A stretch of DNA of 64,000 bases from Laccaria trichodermophora (lineage: Eukaryota; Basidiomycota; Agaricomycetes; Agaricales; Hydnangiaceae), in contig JACTVC010000006.1 in NCBI GenBank assembly GCA_018417955.1, forward strand, positions 868,001 to 932,000. The letters are read 5' to 3'. Within the stretch, counting starts at the first letter, position 1, and the number at the start of each line of letters is the position of its first letter. The position numbers were made by a program, and so were the translations under genes. Shown piece after piece: positions 33,580-45,756 of this stretch. Below the pieces are notes generated by a model. It was not told the DNA's origin, ran no database searches, and saw only the letters and a program-made list of their open reading frames with translations.

Positions 33580-35227
33580 ATGCCTTCACTACCTAACCTT
33601 GCGCCCGAGCTAATCCAGCATATCAGCAGCGTGGTAAGTTTTCCCAACCAAGCACCTTATTATCTACTCACCCTCGCTAGCTGGGCAAAGAAGACCTCCT
33701 CATCCTCCGACTTGTCTCCAAACATCTAAACACCATCATAGAACCGCAAGCCCTCCACTCACTCGCACTCTACATCTTACGAGATAACCTCGACGCTGGG
33801 CGATCTCTGCTCACAACCCTATCCAGTGGGAACCACCACAAAGCGACATGGGCCACCAAGAACCTACGCATCGCGGCTCTTTGTCCGATGGCTTATTGTA
33901 CTAGTGGACCGCCGTGTTGTAGGTGGGTTGAGGAGAGGAGTGTGTGGACTGTTGTGCGTGAGACGGAGGATGATGATCCCGGGAAGGCGAAGGTTGTTGA
34001 AGGGGAGATGAGGAGGTTGATCGAGGGTGCTGTTGGTTCGTTGAAGGGGTTGAGGTCTTTTTGGTGTGTTTTTACCCTCTGCGATTCATGTCAGGTTTAT
34101 CGAAGGAAGTCTTTAGGTGGTCGATCTGTCCTAACGACCCGGAGTTTACCCATTCAGCAGTGATGAACGGTGTAAGGACTCTCCCCAACTTGGACTCTAT
34201 CCATATCGATCTATGCGTCTCCACCACCCCTCTCCAACTCGACTCTCTGCGGAATATGACGAAGATCGTCATAACGGGATACTGTGTCGATTTCCTCAGG
34301 ACCATCGTCGATCCGTTGACCATAGCCATTTCGAATTCACCTCGCTTGGCTTCGTTGGAGGTTGGTCCTAGTTATACGAACGTACACCCTGTGATGGCGT
34401 TTGACTTGCCTACGCTTCATCGGCTTTTGAAAAGACATGCGGTGGAAAATGCTGGATATCTGAAAGAGTTGGATGTTAAAGGGTGTTGGGTGCTTTTGGA
34501 CCAAACGACGTTGCCGCATGTGAGGTCTCTCACTTCGTTGACGCTTATCAACGTCATGGTGGATACCTCCCGGATTGCGGAAGGTGACCCGATAAAGGAG
34601 GAAAGCTCGACGCATGATGAGATTTGGGCTGCGCTCACCAAAGCTGGTGTGAGGCTACAGAGTGTATCTGTGGATAACGTCGGAATGGCGTTCCTCCAGT
34701 ACCTGTCTTCGTACTCTGGATTGAAGAAGATACAGCTCGTTCCTGAGAACTTCAGTCAGTGGAGACGGGGGGAATCTGAGGGTGCGGCGGGGAGGTTCTA
34801 TGAGGAGTGTTTGATCCATCATGTAGAGTCGATTGAGGAACTGGACGTTCAGGCGCTTTATGAGGGTCGGTGGTGTTTGGTTGATGAGAATGTTGGTGTT
34901 TTGTGTCAGTGTCCGGCGTTGAGGGTGTTGACGGGATGTATCGTCTTGGCCGAAGACGTCGTAAGTCCCATTATTTCTATCCAAATCGAGCTAATGGCAA
35001 GACAGAAACCGCTCATCGACACCGTCGTCGCTGAAATGCCGTTATTGAAAGAGTTGAGGATTGTAGGTGTGAGTGATGGGGATCATGACAGTATCAGTAC
35101 GCGGCTTGAGGAAAGTATGGTGGGGTATAGGCCGAGCACGGGTGTGAGGCGGTTGCCGTTGATTCAAGCTGGGTCGCATCGTGCGAGGATGAAGCGGTAT
35201 GCCCTGGGTGGGTTGATAAGAAGCTAA
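33580..35227 (+). CDS. F-box/LRR-like protein, fourth paralogue
   Basis: Exons 33580-33633, 33681-34063, 34117-34960 and 35006-35227 give 500 aa. Exon 1 is 54 nt and all three introns have the same phases as copy B at 15586. The F-box region reads NLAPELIQHISSV then LRLVSKHLNTIIEPQAL; LRR-like segments follow (LDSLRNMTKIVI, GYLKELDVKG, VRSLTSLTLI, YSGLKKIQLV, SIEELDVQALYEGRWCL). Protein similarity to copy B is moderate and DNA similarity low, so this is an older member of the family, not part of the recent array. Likely SCF substrate adaptor. Canonical splice sites throughout. Confidence 0.78.
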
Positions 35228-35334
35228 ATTGATCGACGCCATCAAATCAAGCTCTTTCAAGCTTTTTCACATTTACGATATGTCTTTGCCATGATGACCA
35301 TCGCTTAGCGCCAACTTTTGTCTTTTCTTTTCTC

Positions 35335-36069
35335 ATGAGCTCCTCTTCAGATTCGTACACACCGCCTCAACCACATCCCTATCAACTAGCAGCGTACAAC
35401 TCTCCCGTGCAGAGCGACAGTCCTGCTATATCGTACCACTCCCGCCCATTAGATCCGGATAAACCACCAGAAAGCATCACCCACCAACAACAACAACGAC
35501 GACCTCAGCGCTCCTCACTCCTAGCACAATCATACTATCATCTCCCAAACAAGTTCACCCTCTTTCTCATCTTCCTCCCCATCCCACCACTGCTCTCCCT
35601 GCTATACATTGTAACAGGGCACGCCATCCTCCGACACCACCATGCTCCCTACTCCGCTCCATTCTCATCCTCCGCCAAAGCAGGCATAGTAGGCGGAACC
35701 ATCCTTTCCGTCCCCCTCGACCTCCTCCTCTACCTCCTCCTCTTCCCAACCTCCAAACCCAACGAATTACCAGAGGACTTTTTCGAAGACGACGACGATG
35801 AGGGCGGGGTGGGTACTTCGAGATGGGCGTGGTACGCTGGGCTCGGTACTGTGATTGTTCTCGTGTTGTGCATTGGAGGCGCGGCGGGTCCATTGGGGGT
35901 TACTTGTCTCTCTAGCAGCGAGGGCGAGAAAATGTTCATGAGTCCTGGAGAGGCTGCTGCTGCGGGGATGGTGGGCGGGTTGGTGTTGGCTTTTGGGAGT
36001 GTTACGGTGGTTGCTGTTGGGTTGGTGTGTTGTGCGATTTGGTTGAGGAGGACGAGTTCGAGGTCATGA
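35335..36069 (+). CDS. Small integral membrane protein of unknown function
   Basis: A single open frame of 244 aa begins at an ATG after a CT-rich leader. Residues 1-65 are Ser/Pro/Gln-rich and probably cytosolic. Hydrophobic segments follow: FTLFLIFLPIPPLLSLLYIV, ILSVPLDLLLYLLLF, an acidic loop (EDFFEDDDDEGG), YAGLGTVIVLVLCIGGAAG, and a final MVGGLVLAFGSVTVVAVGLV, giving about four helices. No family is recognised. No introns are needed, unusual for this neighbourhood. Confidence 0.7.
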   Translation: MSSSSDSYTPPQPHPYQLAAYNSPVQSDSPAISYHSRPLDPDKPPESITHQQQQRRPQRSSLLAQSYYHLPNKFTLFLIFLPIPPLLSLLYIVTGHAILRHHHAPYSAPFSSSAKAGIVGGTILSVPLDLLLYLLLFPTSKPNELPEDFFEDDDDEGGVGTSRWAWYAGLGTVIVLVLCIGGAAGPLGVTCLSSSEGEKMFMSPGEAAAAGMVGGLVLAFGSVTVVAVGLVCCAIWLRRTSSRS

Positions 36070-36995
36070 CCCCCACTTGTTCGTGTTTTCTTCCATTCCT
36101 CTTGGCTGAGCTCATGATTGTGTGTAGATTTTAGAACGCGCTTGGATACCTTGATCAAAATGGGCTTTTATTTTATAGTAAGTCGGCCCACTTATCCTGC
36201 TTAATATACCTTACTCAACTGGTACAGTGCACCTTATCATAGATCTCCGTTACATTCCCTTTTACGCTCCCTTACGACTTATACCCACGTCGGACCCCCA
36301 AGTACTGCTATTGCGCTTGTGTTTAAAATGATATCTATGCAACGCTATTTAATAGGTTTTTCTTGATGATGATGTGCTTTTGATCTGAGTTTTTTGTTGT
36401 TTCTCTAGGCAACCCTCAGGATAAGCTTACTGCAGTCCAACTTTAACATCAGCGTCATACAGCGTCATTGATACCGACCCTTTATTCCTGTCTACAGATC
36501 GCTCGCCCCGTTTGAAATCCGCCCAATCACCTAATCTTACTTTGAAAACCTCGTCAGCCGCCAATGCAAACATATCCCGGTCTCAGTCATGTTCTCGATT
36601 TCTCTCAACGCCGCTGCCTTTCGTGTAAGGCTTTCAAGCGATGCAACGCTCACGCGAACATCTTCATCCTTCCTCAATGCAAAGGTGAGTTTCGTATCAT
36701 AATATAACATCACACAGGAACTTGCAGATAACACACCCATTTGCAGCTCACTTTAACATTATGCGCCCCATTTCAAACCCGCCCGATCACCTTGCTTCGA
36801 AACGAGCGTCTTGCTTAGGCTACTTGAAAACCAAAAGCCGAAAAAGATGCCAGCCACCAAGGACTGGTCTCATGAAGGATCCTTTCCTGTCTCTCTCGAT
36901 TCCCTCCAACGTTCGGTCTTTTCTCTTGACATTCAGTCGGTCGTTTCCCTCGGTCTTTCCTCGACAATCAAGTCAGTCAGTCTTTACGAAGCAGC
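36070..36995. other. Intergenic stretch, no gene recognised
   Basis: About 0.9 kb without a convincing coding region. A partial tandem duplication is visible: CGCCCCGTTTGAAATCCGCCCAATCACC near 36505 recurs as CGCCCCATTTCAAACCCGCCCGATCACC near 36760, each followed by a TTxGAAAAC or TTCGAAAC block. The second copy may belong to the 5' leader of the next gene. Confidence 0.5.
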
Positions 36996-39297
36996 ATGCC
37001 TTCCCTCCTCGATACCCTCTCACTCGTTTTACGCGAATTCTGGAGGATACTTACACGACAACACTCAACCACGCTCGTTAACGGTAACGGTAACATTCAC
37101 AAAGGAGTACGAAAACGTGAGCCATCCCACCTGCCTCTCCGTCCTTTCATCTGAACGACACTTCTGTTTTGTTTGAAGCCACCACCACACGTCAGCCACC
37201 ACCCAACCTCACAAGATTCTCATGGACCTACCTGCTCGTCCTCTTTTCGTGTGGTTGTCGTCGTCCGCGCCGTGGAGATTCGTCGTTTTATGTTGATGGG
37301 GATTTAGAAGCTGGTCAGGGTAGTTTGTCGAGTGCGTTCGTCCCTTCGTTTTTTATGAATAGAGATACTCATGAGTTGTGGTAATAGGCCCACAAGACGA
37401 GCGTAAAAATGATTCGTGTGAAGGAGAGTTTGTGGATATCGATTTGAACGATGGGAAACCCCCACAGCGGCCGAGGGGGACGAGTCAGAGTCAGAGTCGA
37501 GGTGCGTTTTTATCGTGGGTGTGTCGACCTTTTTTGATTAACGTCCTTTGTGCTTTTTAGAACCCTCTTCATTCATGCCTCCAAAGTTCTATTTCCCCAT
37601 GCGTGAGTACAGTTTGCGTTTCTTTTCTGAGTTGGCTTTTTTTAACCCACTCTATCTATCTAGCAATCCCTCCCATCGAAATCGAAAAAGCCAACGACCA
37701 ACAAGAAGGAAATCCAAGCCCACCCCTCGTTCTATCCGACATCCTCGATCAATTTCCACTCCCACCAACATCCCACCCGCGTGTTCACAAGAACGATATC
37801 ATCCGTGGAGACTCAAGTCCCTCCTCAAATCTAAAGCGCTTCCCTCGGCCCCTCACCCCAATGATCGACTTTGACGCGTCCTCGTCGTCCTTCAGCTCCG
37901 AGTTTGAGAGCATGTTGTCACTTTCATACGACTCTTCTTCTAATAGTTCGTGTTTCTCCCCTTCTTCTTCGCCGCCTGCGACTCCGCTGTCGCCTTTGAC
38001 GCCTACGACGCCACTTTCGCCTTTTACACCTACGACCCCGCTGTCGCCTTTCACGCCTACGACCCCGCTGAGGGCTGTGTTGCCTGCGTGGTGCGATTAC
38101 CATACGTCGAATATTGCGAAGAGGGAGGAGGCGTATAGGAGGATGAGGTTGAAGAAGAAGAAGTTGGGGGAGAGGGAGGAGAGGGAGGATGTGGAAAGGG
38201 CTAGGGATGATGATGGATATTTGTTGAGGTCGAAGAGCCCTGCTATTGAGGAGGGTGTTGGTGGCCATTGTGCGAAGAACCCAGAACAGACTATTGACGC
38301 GGTTCGACACGAGGCCAGTCCTTGTGAGAAGAATGCACGCTTGGATGTAGCAGACAACCAAGAAAGCCAGGACGAGGCGGAAACCCTACGCACCTTCAAA
38401 GCCCTCCCCAAACCTATTGTCCGGCCACCTCTTCGTGTGTTCATCCCAGGCCACAAACGTTCTACGAAAAGGGGTAGTGCCAATGGATCTTTGTCGAGGA
38501 TGAAGAGCCCTGCTATTCCTGCAGAGCTTGAGGGTCATGGTGGGAAGTTGCAAGAACAGACTGTTGCCACGGTCAGTCATAGTAAGAAGGTTGCTCGCTT
38601 GGATGCAGCAGATCTAGACGACCGGAGCAAATTAGAGGCAGAAACCCTTCGCAACTTCAAAATCCTCCCCCCCAAACCCATTCGACCACCTCTGAGGGTG
38701 TTCATTCCAGGGCATAAACGGTCCCCACCCATCTATGTAATTCCAGACGACCTCTTCGTCCCGGAAGAAGACATGGAAGACGCATATGCGGAGCAGTCGT
38801 TCGTTATTACTCAACCCCATGATAGCCAAGCGCAGCATAAACCCATCGTCCACCGTAGAAAGTCGACATCTGATTCTGAATCACGAGTACAGCTCAGACG
38901 AACTCGTTCCGATGCGAAACACGACATGACGAATGTCCTGAGGGCATTCAATGAGATGGTCCTAGGCACTGAAGAGGATTTCAGGACCTTGTTTGAAGGG
39001 GAGAGTTTGAGCACTAGTTTGAGTTTGGTCAGTTCTGTCGTGGAGGAACGCAATATCTTGCCTGCTTCCTTGAGCCGGAGTGGGAGTGGGGTGGGGAAGA
39101 TGGGGAGGACGAGGACGAGTATGGCGTCGAGGTTGGCAAGGGCTCATTCGTGTGCGCATGCGAGGACGCAGGGGAGTAGGAATGGGGATGGGGATGGGGG
39201 TGAAGAGACGTCGTCGGATGAGGATGGGTTTGATGAGGAGAAGATGGCGCCTGGGGAGTGGTTTGATATGGTTGGGTTGGATGAATATTTGACGTAG
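36996..39297 (+). CDS. Long, largely disordered protein with internal repeats
   Basis: Five exons (36996-37116, 37179-37319, 37388-37501, 37561-37602, 37664-39297) join in phase 1 each time to about 683 aa. The start MPSLLDTLSLVLREFWRIL is followed by a short hydrophobic stretch (WTYLLVLFSCGC). The rest is polar: a TPTTPLSP repeat (four near copies around 37985-38070), a basic KKKKLGEREERED block, and two ~90-residue internal repeats, each ending in PPLRVFIPGHKRS preceded by ETLR(T/N)FK. The tail is acidic (SSDEDGFDEE ... WFDMVGLDEYLT). No enzyme motif is seen and the family is not recognised; it could be a scaffold or regulator rich in phosphorylation sites. A poly-T tract at about 39345-39365 lies just downstream. 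Confidence 0.62.
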
Positions 39298-39649
39298 TGC
39301 TTTCCCTTCCCCCTTGGGTTGGTCAATTTCGATTCATCTTTCGACCTTTTTTTTTTTTTTTTTTTCCAAATAATAATGTAGTCTTACGGTACTAATATCT
39401 ACGGAGAGCTTTAGTCAACGAAATAGGAATCATTCATACCATATCGGGAATAGAAAAGATAAAAACACAACGGATCAAATTCGTGATTTTTGTATTTCGA
39501 CTTCTTTCTCATGAGCCTCAAATTCTCGCTACCTCTTCGTGAGTCTTATGATAACCATGTAACATGTTCAACGTCACTGACTCCGTTATTCAGTTTCTTA
39601 TGAGAAAATCGAGCGCTGCGCGGTACCGCTTGAGCGCCTTGCTCAAAGC

Positions 39650-39749
39650 CAGTCAAATTCATTGGCTGTGCATGTAAACCATAAAAGGACACCAATTCAA
39701 AACTTCCGCAGCTCAAACGCTTTCATAACTCGAACCACCAACTAACACC
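39650..39749 (+). promoter_or_regulatory. Argonaute 1 proximal promoter, related to that of Argonaute 2
   Basis: The stretch AAAAGGACACCAATTCAAAACTTCC ... CAGCTCA before the start matches 61750-61785 upstream of the second Argonaute (AAAAGGACAGCACTTCAAACCTTCC ... CAGCTCA). The conserved distance to the ATG (about 65-75 bp) and the purine/pyrimidine pattern suggest a shared core promoter kept since the gene duplication. Confidence 0.55.
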
Positions 39750-42700
39750 ATGAGCGACAATAGTCAACGAGGCAGAGGCCAATACTGCGGTAACCCAGGA
39801 CGAGGCGCCGGGTCTCGTGGAAGAGAAAGTCCTATGGGTAGAGGAGGACAATCGCAAGGAAGTGGCAGATTTGATGAGTCAAGAGGAGCCTCGCCTGGAT
39901 CTGAAAGGGGACGTGGCTTTGACAGAGGCCGTGGAGGATTTGCATTTGATAGAGGTGGAGGAGGACCTAGATTTGATAGAGGTGGAGGAGGACCTGGATT
40001 CAACAGAGGACGTGGAGGACCTGGATTTGACAGAGGCAGGGGAGGGCGTGGATTTGACGGAGGACCTGGATTTGACAGAGGCAGGGGAGGACCTGGATTC
40101 GACGGAGGACGTGGAGGACGTGGATTTGACAGAGGTCGAGGCGGCGGTCGAGGTGGCTTCTCTGGGTCCGCGATCTACGCGGAGAACACTCCAGCTGGAC
40201 TCCCCGACCGGCTGGCGGACGACACTCAGGAAAAGTTGATTGCCAGCTTTAAATCGTTGAACGTACAGCCTGATCGCCCACTGCGTCCAGGATTCGGAAC
40301 CCTTGGAAATCCTATTACCCTCCGAGCAAACTCCTTTCCCGTACGGGTTCCTAAAGGCCCCATCTATGACTATAAAGTCGAAATTTCTCCCAAAACCGAC
40401 ATTAACAGGGTCAAAAGTCGCATTTTCGAACTCTTGGAGTTGAGCCCCTTATGCCAACCACACCTCCCATACATTGCCCATGACCGTGATAAGAGGATTG
40501 TCTCTGCGCATAAGTTGCCTCAACCTCTCGACATTGAAGTTCCATTTTATGAAGACGATAAGTCGGGCCCGAGTGGGATTTCCTACAATGTTTCAATCAA
40601 GTTTTTTCGCGAAATAGACACCCAGCAACTAACTCGGTGAGTCTGTTTAGTAACTATGTCTTGCTTCGAAATCTTGCCATCCTGATTCTCCTTTTAGCTA
40701 TCTAAACGCCGAGGCAGAAAGTCGGGATTTTGACATCATTCCCGTCATTTCGGCATTAAACCTCGTTCTACAACAACACGCTAGTCGGAAAGGTATACGT
40801 GTAGGCAACAGTCGCTACTTTTATCCTACGGAAGGCAGCGATAGCCTGGGGCCTCGGATAGATGGTTGGAAAGGCTTTTTTCTGTCCGTCCGTCCTACAT
40901 TCAAACAACTGATGTTGAATGTGTAAGCTCTTCCTCACTGTACATGCCAGATCATTTGACTCACCCTACAATAGGAATTTTTGTATGACTGCCTTCGTCA
41001 AACCTGGAAACCTCGCGGAACGATTAATTCAGTCGCAAGACTCAACAGGCGGGTTGCCAACCTTGTCTGAAGAGATAAAGAACAGTATCAAAGTGAGAAC
41101 GCGGCACTTGGGTCACAAGAAACGCATCAAAGCCATAGGAACTAGTTCTGCTCGCCGTACTAAGTTTGACTGCGAGGAATTTGGGGGCAAAATCTCGGTT
41201 GAGGATTATTTCAGAAGGAGTAAGCCTCTACCACACACTAATTCAATGATCTTCATTGTCTAACTTTTGCGCTCTAGAATACAACTTGAAACTTGATTAT
41301 CCAGACGAGCTACCTGTCATTGATCTTGGAAGTAATAAGAAGGCCAGCTGGGTTCCCGCAGAATTATGTGTTATCGAAGTGGGAAACGCGTATCGCGGAA
41401 GGCTCGACGGCAACGAAACCGCCCAAATGATTAAGCACGCCTGCAAGCCTCCTCGGGTGAACGCCGAGGCCATCGTTGGCAGGGGACTACCCATTCTGGG
41501 CATATCCCCCGCGCAAGAGCCACTCACTGGGTTCGACGTTTCCATAGATCCTACAATGGCCGTGGTTCCAGGGAGAGAGCTCCCTCACCCCATTGTAAAA
41601 TACAAGGCCGGCCGAGCAGACGTCAAGAATGGCAGTTGGAATATTCTCGGCGTGAAATTCCAGCAAGGAGCCACTATCACATCGTGGTGGGTTATGGTGG
41701 TGAAAGACGGGCACACCGAGTCTTCAGATTTGCAGGTCGATGGCTTGGTTCAGGCATTTGTCACGAAGCTTAAGAAGAACGGCGTAAACCTCCCAACAGA
41801 AATGCCCCGCAGTATTCCTCCACCTGTTTTCCCTCATCCAAGTTCGGACCCTGTTAGGAAACTTGCGCTGAAGAACTTGAAAGCGACCCTGGAAGGGGAA
41901 TTGAAAACGCAGAAGAAGCCAACCGTTATTCTCGTTTTGTTGGAAAAACGAGACAATTATATTTACCCTGGAATCAAAGTGCGTATTGCCGGTCGTACTT
42001 CTCTCTGACAACGCACTAAATGTTGTATCCAGCGTATTTGTGATGTAGAGCTTGGAATCCATACAGTCCACATGCAATTAGGGACGGCCCTCAATGAACG
42101 CAGGCAAGATCAATACCTATCCAATGTGGCCTTGAAGGTGAACACCAAACTTGGGGGGATGAATCACTTCGTAAGCACTTGCGATTTTGATTACAGCATC
42201 TTTGTAACGCCCGTTCATACTCAAGCTGGAACCCAACGCTATGACTTGGCTGACAAAGAAGAAGACTATGGTGGTTGGTATAGATGTCACGCATCGGGGT
42301 CCTGGTAGCCGTGACGGAACACCATCAATCGCTGCTGTCGTGGCCAACGTCGATGACAAATTTGTTCAGTTCCCAGCTAGTCTGCGAATCCAGCAGCATA
42401 GCAGCTTGAAACCGAAAGAGGTACGTCTGACACTAGTTTACTCGCGTACTGGCCGGTGATAGCTTATGATTAGATGCTGGATGAACTCAAGGCTATGTTG
42501 ATCGAGCGCCTCAGCCTTTATGAGAAGAAAAATAAAGTCCTTCCTGACAGGATCTTTGTATATCGAGATGGTGTTTCCGAGGTAAGTCTTGGCCTATTTC
42601 TGATTACAACTCCCCTGACTATAGAGCAGGGTCAATTTAATACGGTTCTCAAAGAGGAACTTCCTCAAGTCCTCGAAGCATTCAAGGCGTTTAGTACTAA

Positions 42701-43427
42701 GACTCGCGGATCATATCGACCGTCATTATCTATCATCATCTGCGGGTGTGTACCTCTGCACATAACATTTTCTTAGGATTCTGACCCATCTGGCGTCCAG
42801 AAAACGGCATCACGCAAGGTTAGACTCGACGCTGTGAAGTCACCATCTGCTGACAGTTCCTCGCTCTAGATTCTACCCTACCGACTCCGAGTACGCGGAC
42901 AGAAATGGGAATACGCGTCCCGGGACTGTTGTTGACAAAGGGGTTACTGGAGTGTAAGCTCACTGCTCGCCCTCACTGCTTACCTACGCTTACTCCCGCA
43001 AAGCTTTGATTTTGATTTTTATCTCCAAGCGCACGCTGGTATCCAGGGCTCTGTGAAAGCCACGCATTACATAGTGGTGTATGATGAAAACGGCCTTACT
43101 GCGGACGACATACAACAAGGGACTCACAGTGCCAGCTATCTGTACGCGCGAGCGACAAAGGCTGTCAGTCTAATTCCCGCAGCGTACTATGCCGATCTGG
43201 CGTGCGAGCGGGGCAGATGCTATCTGAATGATTTCCTAGTGGGCCATAAACCCTCTAGTGCCAGAAAGAGTCCTGAAGAAAAGAAGAAGGAAGCGGACCG
43301 TGTGTTTGAATTGGCTAAGAAAGCATGGGGCCAAGGGGTGAGTGCTTGGTTGCCTGGCAAATCAGAGTATCTAACCCTATTCTGCTAGCTTCACGAAGAT
43401 ATGCGGGAATCTATGTTCTACATCTAA
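39750..43427 (+). CDS. Argonaute (QDE2-like), copy 1
   Basis: Twelve exons (39750-40636, 40698-40922, 40975-41219, 41278-41978, 42033-42170, 42226-42420, 42474-42581, 42630-42745, 42801-42818, 42870-42953, 43004-43337, 43389-43427) close in phase to about 1,029 aa, including an 18-nt micro-exon. The N-terminus is an RGG region with repeated FDRGRGG units. N, linker and PAZ regions follow (RVKSRIFELL; GWKGFFLSVRPTFKQLMLNV; LGHKKRIKAIG), then MID and PIWI. PIWI shows VVGIDVTHRG (about D752), FVYRDGVSEGQF (about D829) and YYADLACERG (about D970), with a glutamate near 797 as the likely finger, so a complete DEDD slicer set. It ends in the conserved short hydrophobic tail (SMFYI). Known role: small-RNA-guided RNA silencing (quelling). 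It is intact and duplicated 18 kb downstream. Confidence 0.93.
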
Positions 43428-44333
43428 TGAGAACGGTCGGGCGATCGCGATTCTCTCTTTTTTTTTTTGGTACGATGTACTTGAACAATTTCAACTGCTT
43501 TTCTGCCGACATTGCGATCTGTTCAAGGACAAATCTTCATTTTTTGAAGGGTTGCGCTTGAACGGATTTCTAAAGCATATGCTGACTGAATCTCTTTTGT
43601 CGATCAAGCCTGCTATATGGGCGTTTGAAGGTAAAATTTGGCTGAAACCTGTACTTCGATTTCCCTTTTCGAGACTCAGCTGATGCTTTGATGTCATGCA
43701 GATTTTTGACCGTAGGTAAGTAAACCGTTGTTTACGCACAACTCCTTTATTTCAGCCTCCAATGGGAAATGCCAACGAATGAACGAAGGCTGAACGCTGA
43801 ACGCCTAGCGCAGGTGACCTGATGCGGAGAAGAACTGAGAGAGGATAGCACTTCACGAAACGATCTGGGAATGGTTCAAGTCCGCCCTGGTCCCAGTGGA
43901 CAACGCCCACAGCGGAACAACTACATGGTGTCCACCTAGAGGGAATCCGCGAAGGCGGAACAACCGTCTGAGCACGGCTCCTCGGAAGAATAGGATCGAC
44001 ATGACGTTGGCACGTTATAGACCAACAGGAGGGAGAGGGATGCTCGCTTGGATGTTACGAACGGCAGGAGCGAACCAACCAGATGCTGGAAGAGGTCGTT
44101 TGCAACTTTAGAATGTCTCGAACACTTTATGTTTGCACCTTTCGAGTGCTTATATTTGTGTATTTACGTACTTCAATCATCCTCGCGTCGTGCTTTAAGT
44201 GCCATTCAGCGATGTCTCAATCGAACAGAGTCTTCCGTCCCCCCCTTCGTCTGTTAGGAGACTCATTTAACTTCTCGCCCCGCAGTTATGGATGGCAACC
44301 TTTTTTGAGCAATTGCTTGCATATTCTGCAGCT
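43428..44333. other. Flank of Argonaute 1, no gene recognised
   Basis: Includes the 3' flank of Argonaute 1. Near 43752 the block TTTCAGCCTCCAATGGGAAATG matches TTTCAGTCTCCAACGGGAAATG near 61648, just before the Argonaute 2 promoter, so it may be an original duplication junction. From 43870 to 44110 an open frame with NNYMVST- or RNDLGMV-like text is seen but no family is recognised. Confidence 0.45.
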
Positions 44334-44335
44334 TA

Positions 44336-44789
44336 CAGCCATTTGCAAAAAGGTTGGCGGTTCCCGATCTGGGAAGTTTGGAAACAAACAAAGTAAAATA
44401 GACCCTAGCGTAGGGTTTAGTCTCTGTTCCTCTCATGCCTCCCTTGTAAACCCATCGTTTCTACGTAAACAAACCTGAGATGCATAAATCCACCCACAGA
44501 ATACAGAAAAAACTGCAAAAACTCATGCTCTGCCAACATCCCTAATGAATCTCCACCCCATTATGAATTCTTGCGTTGTCTGTTACTGGCCAGCTTTAAG
44601 ATGACATCATCTTTGTAGAGATGCAATTTTGATGTTTTTAGACATCTTCCAGTATGGCATTGTGCTGCAGAAGGTTGTGGACGGCCGCAGGATGGCTAAA
44701 TGCGCTAAACCCTATGCTAGGGTCTACTTTACTTTGTTTGTTTCCAAACTTCCCAGATCGGGAACCGCCAACCTTTATGCAAACGGCTG
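44336..44789. mobile_element. MITE, 454 bp, TA target, ~85-bp terminal inverted repeats
   Basis: The ends CAGCC(A/G)TTTGCA-AAAGGTT are inverted copies that continue through CGGTTCCCGATCTGGGAAGT and AAACAAACAAAGTA for about 85 bp (44336-44420 and 44704-44789). TA flanks both ends (44334-44335, 44790-44791). CAG-starting ends and a TA target fit the Tc1/mariner/pogo group; there is no transposase, so it is non-autonomous. Confidence 0.8.
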
Positions 44790-44950
44790 TAATAACAACT
44801 TCCAGGCAATTTGAAATAACTTGGTCCAAGGGGGACATCTCGCACAAGTACAAGGGATGTTCGAGTGGACGGCGTTTTCACAGTGCCAAAAGACATGAAT
44901 AGCCTTGAACCAATTGTTTTTGAAGTGAAAGAATCCCAAGTCCTATCGTC

Positions 44951-45756
44951 CAAGGGGGGTCTAGGATTTTTTTAAATCCTATAGGGTTGAATTTTTTTCT
45001 AAGGCCTCGATGGCTGGACTAACTAACTAAGGGTGGGAATATATTTCCAAATATAGAAACATTACATCATCATATCTAGATCCAGCGTTCCCTCAATCAT
45101 CAACAGCAAGCTTGGGAGTCCATCAATGCATGTGCGCAACTCTGTCAACACAGTGGCTTTTGGACATGAGATTTGACATGATGGAGTCTGAGAGGGGGTG
45201 GGCAATATTGATATGGGTGCTAGTCCCACCTGCCAGCTCAAGGCCGAGAATATAGTTGCTGGCCTTGCCAAGGTCTGAAGCTTGACAAGTAATTTTTCAG
45301 CAGAGGCAGATGGCCCAGTGCTGCACTGTGGTTCCTTGCAGCATGAATGACTGACCTGCTTTGGCCTGGGTTTTTGCGAGAGCTTCTCTTGCCACTTTCT
45401 TTTGCTTATTCTCCTTGCATGCTCAACTGGGTTTGTGTCTTTTGAAGTAGTTTGCAAGTCCTACTGAACCTCTCACAACAAGGACATTTCATAGTTCCAT
45501 CTTGTCTGATGTTGGCTTCAGTCTAGGTAATGTTTTATTAGTTGTGTCATATCTTTCAGTGTGCAACCTTATATTTCTATGCAATGTACTGGTTCTTTGA
45601 TCACTGGAGGCAAAAGCTTGACATTTTGGACTGTTTCAGCTGTTTCCAGGCCATTCAGACTGAAAAATATAGGAGGTAATTTTTTTTTTTAATGGCCTGT
45701 CGGCCGGACTAACTAACCATCCCAATATGGCATTTTCAAATCCTGGACCCCCCTTG
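44951..45756. mobile_element. hAT-like non-autonomous element, 8-bp target duplication
   Basis: Ends are CAAGGGGGGTCTAGGATTT at 44951 and its complement (with one change) ending at 45756. The 8-bp CTATCGTC lies at 44943-44950 and again at 45757-45764, a perfect target-site duplication of hAT length. Subterminal GGCC...GG(A/C)CTAACTAAC blocks lie about 80 bp in from each end. On the minus strand there is a partial open frame (45457-45062) and a nearby CPCCERFSRTC cysteine motif, possibly the remnant of a zinc finger. No transposase catalytic domain is seen. Confidence 0.82.

Noticed and set aside
37785..38361. Minus-strand ORFs of 89 and 145 aa, Arg/Gly/Val-rich
   Set aside because: Antisense shadows of the low-complexity TPTTPLSP region of the gene at 36996-39297.
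39345..39365. Poly-T tract
   Set aside because: Simple homopolymer in a 3' flank; no target duplication or retrocopy signature found.
39764..40003. Proline-rich minus-strand ORF
   Set aside because: Antisense shadow of the RGG repeat of Argonaute 1.
43870..44110. Possible retroelement coding fragment
   Set aside because: Open for a short distance, but no gag, protease or reverse-transcriptase motif can be recognised.
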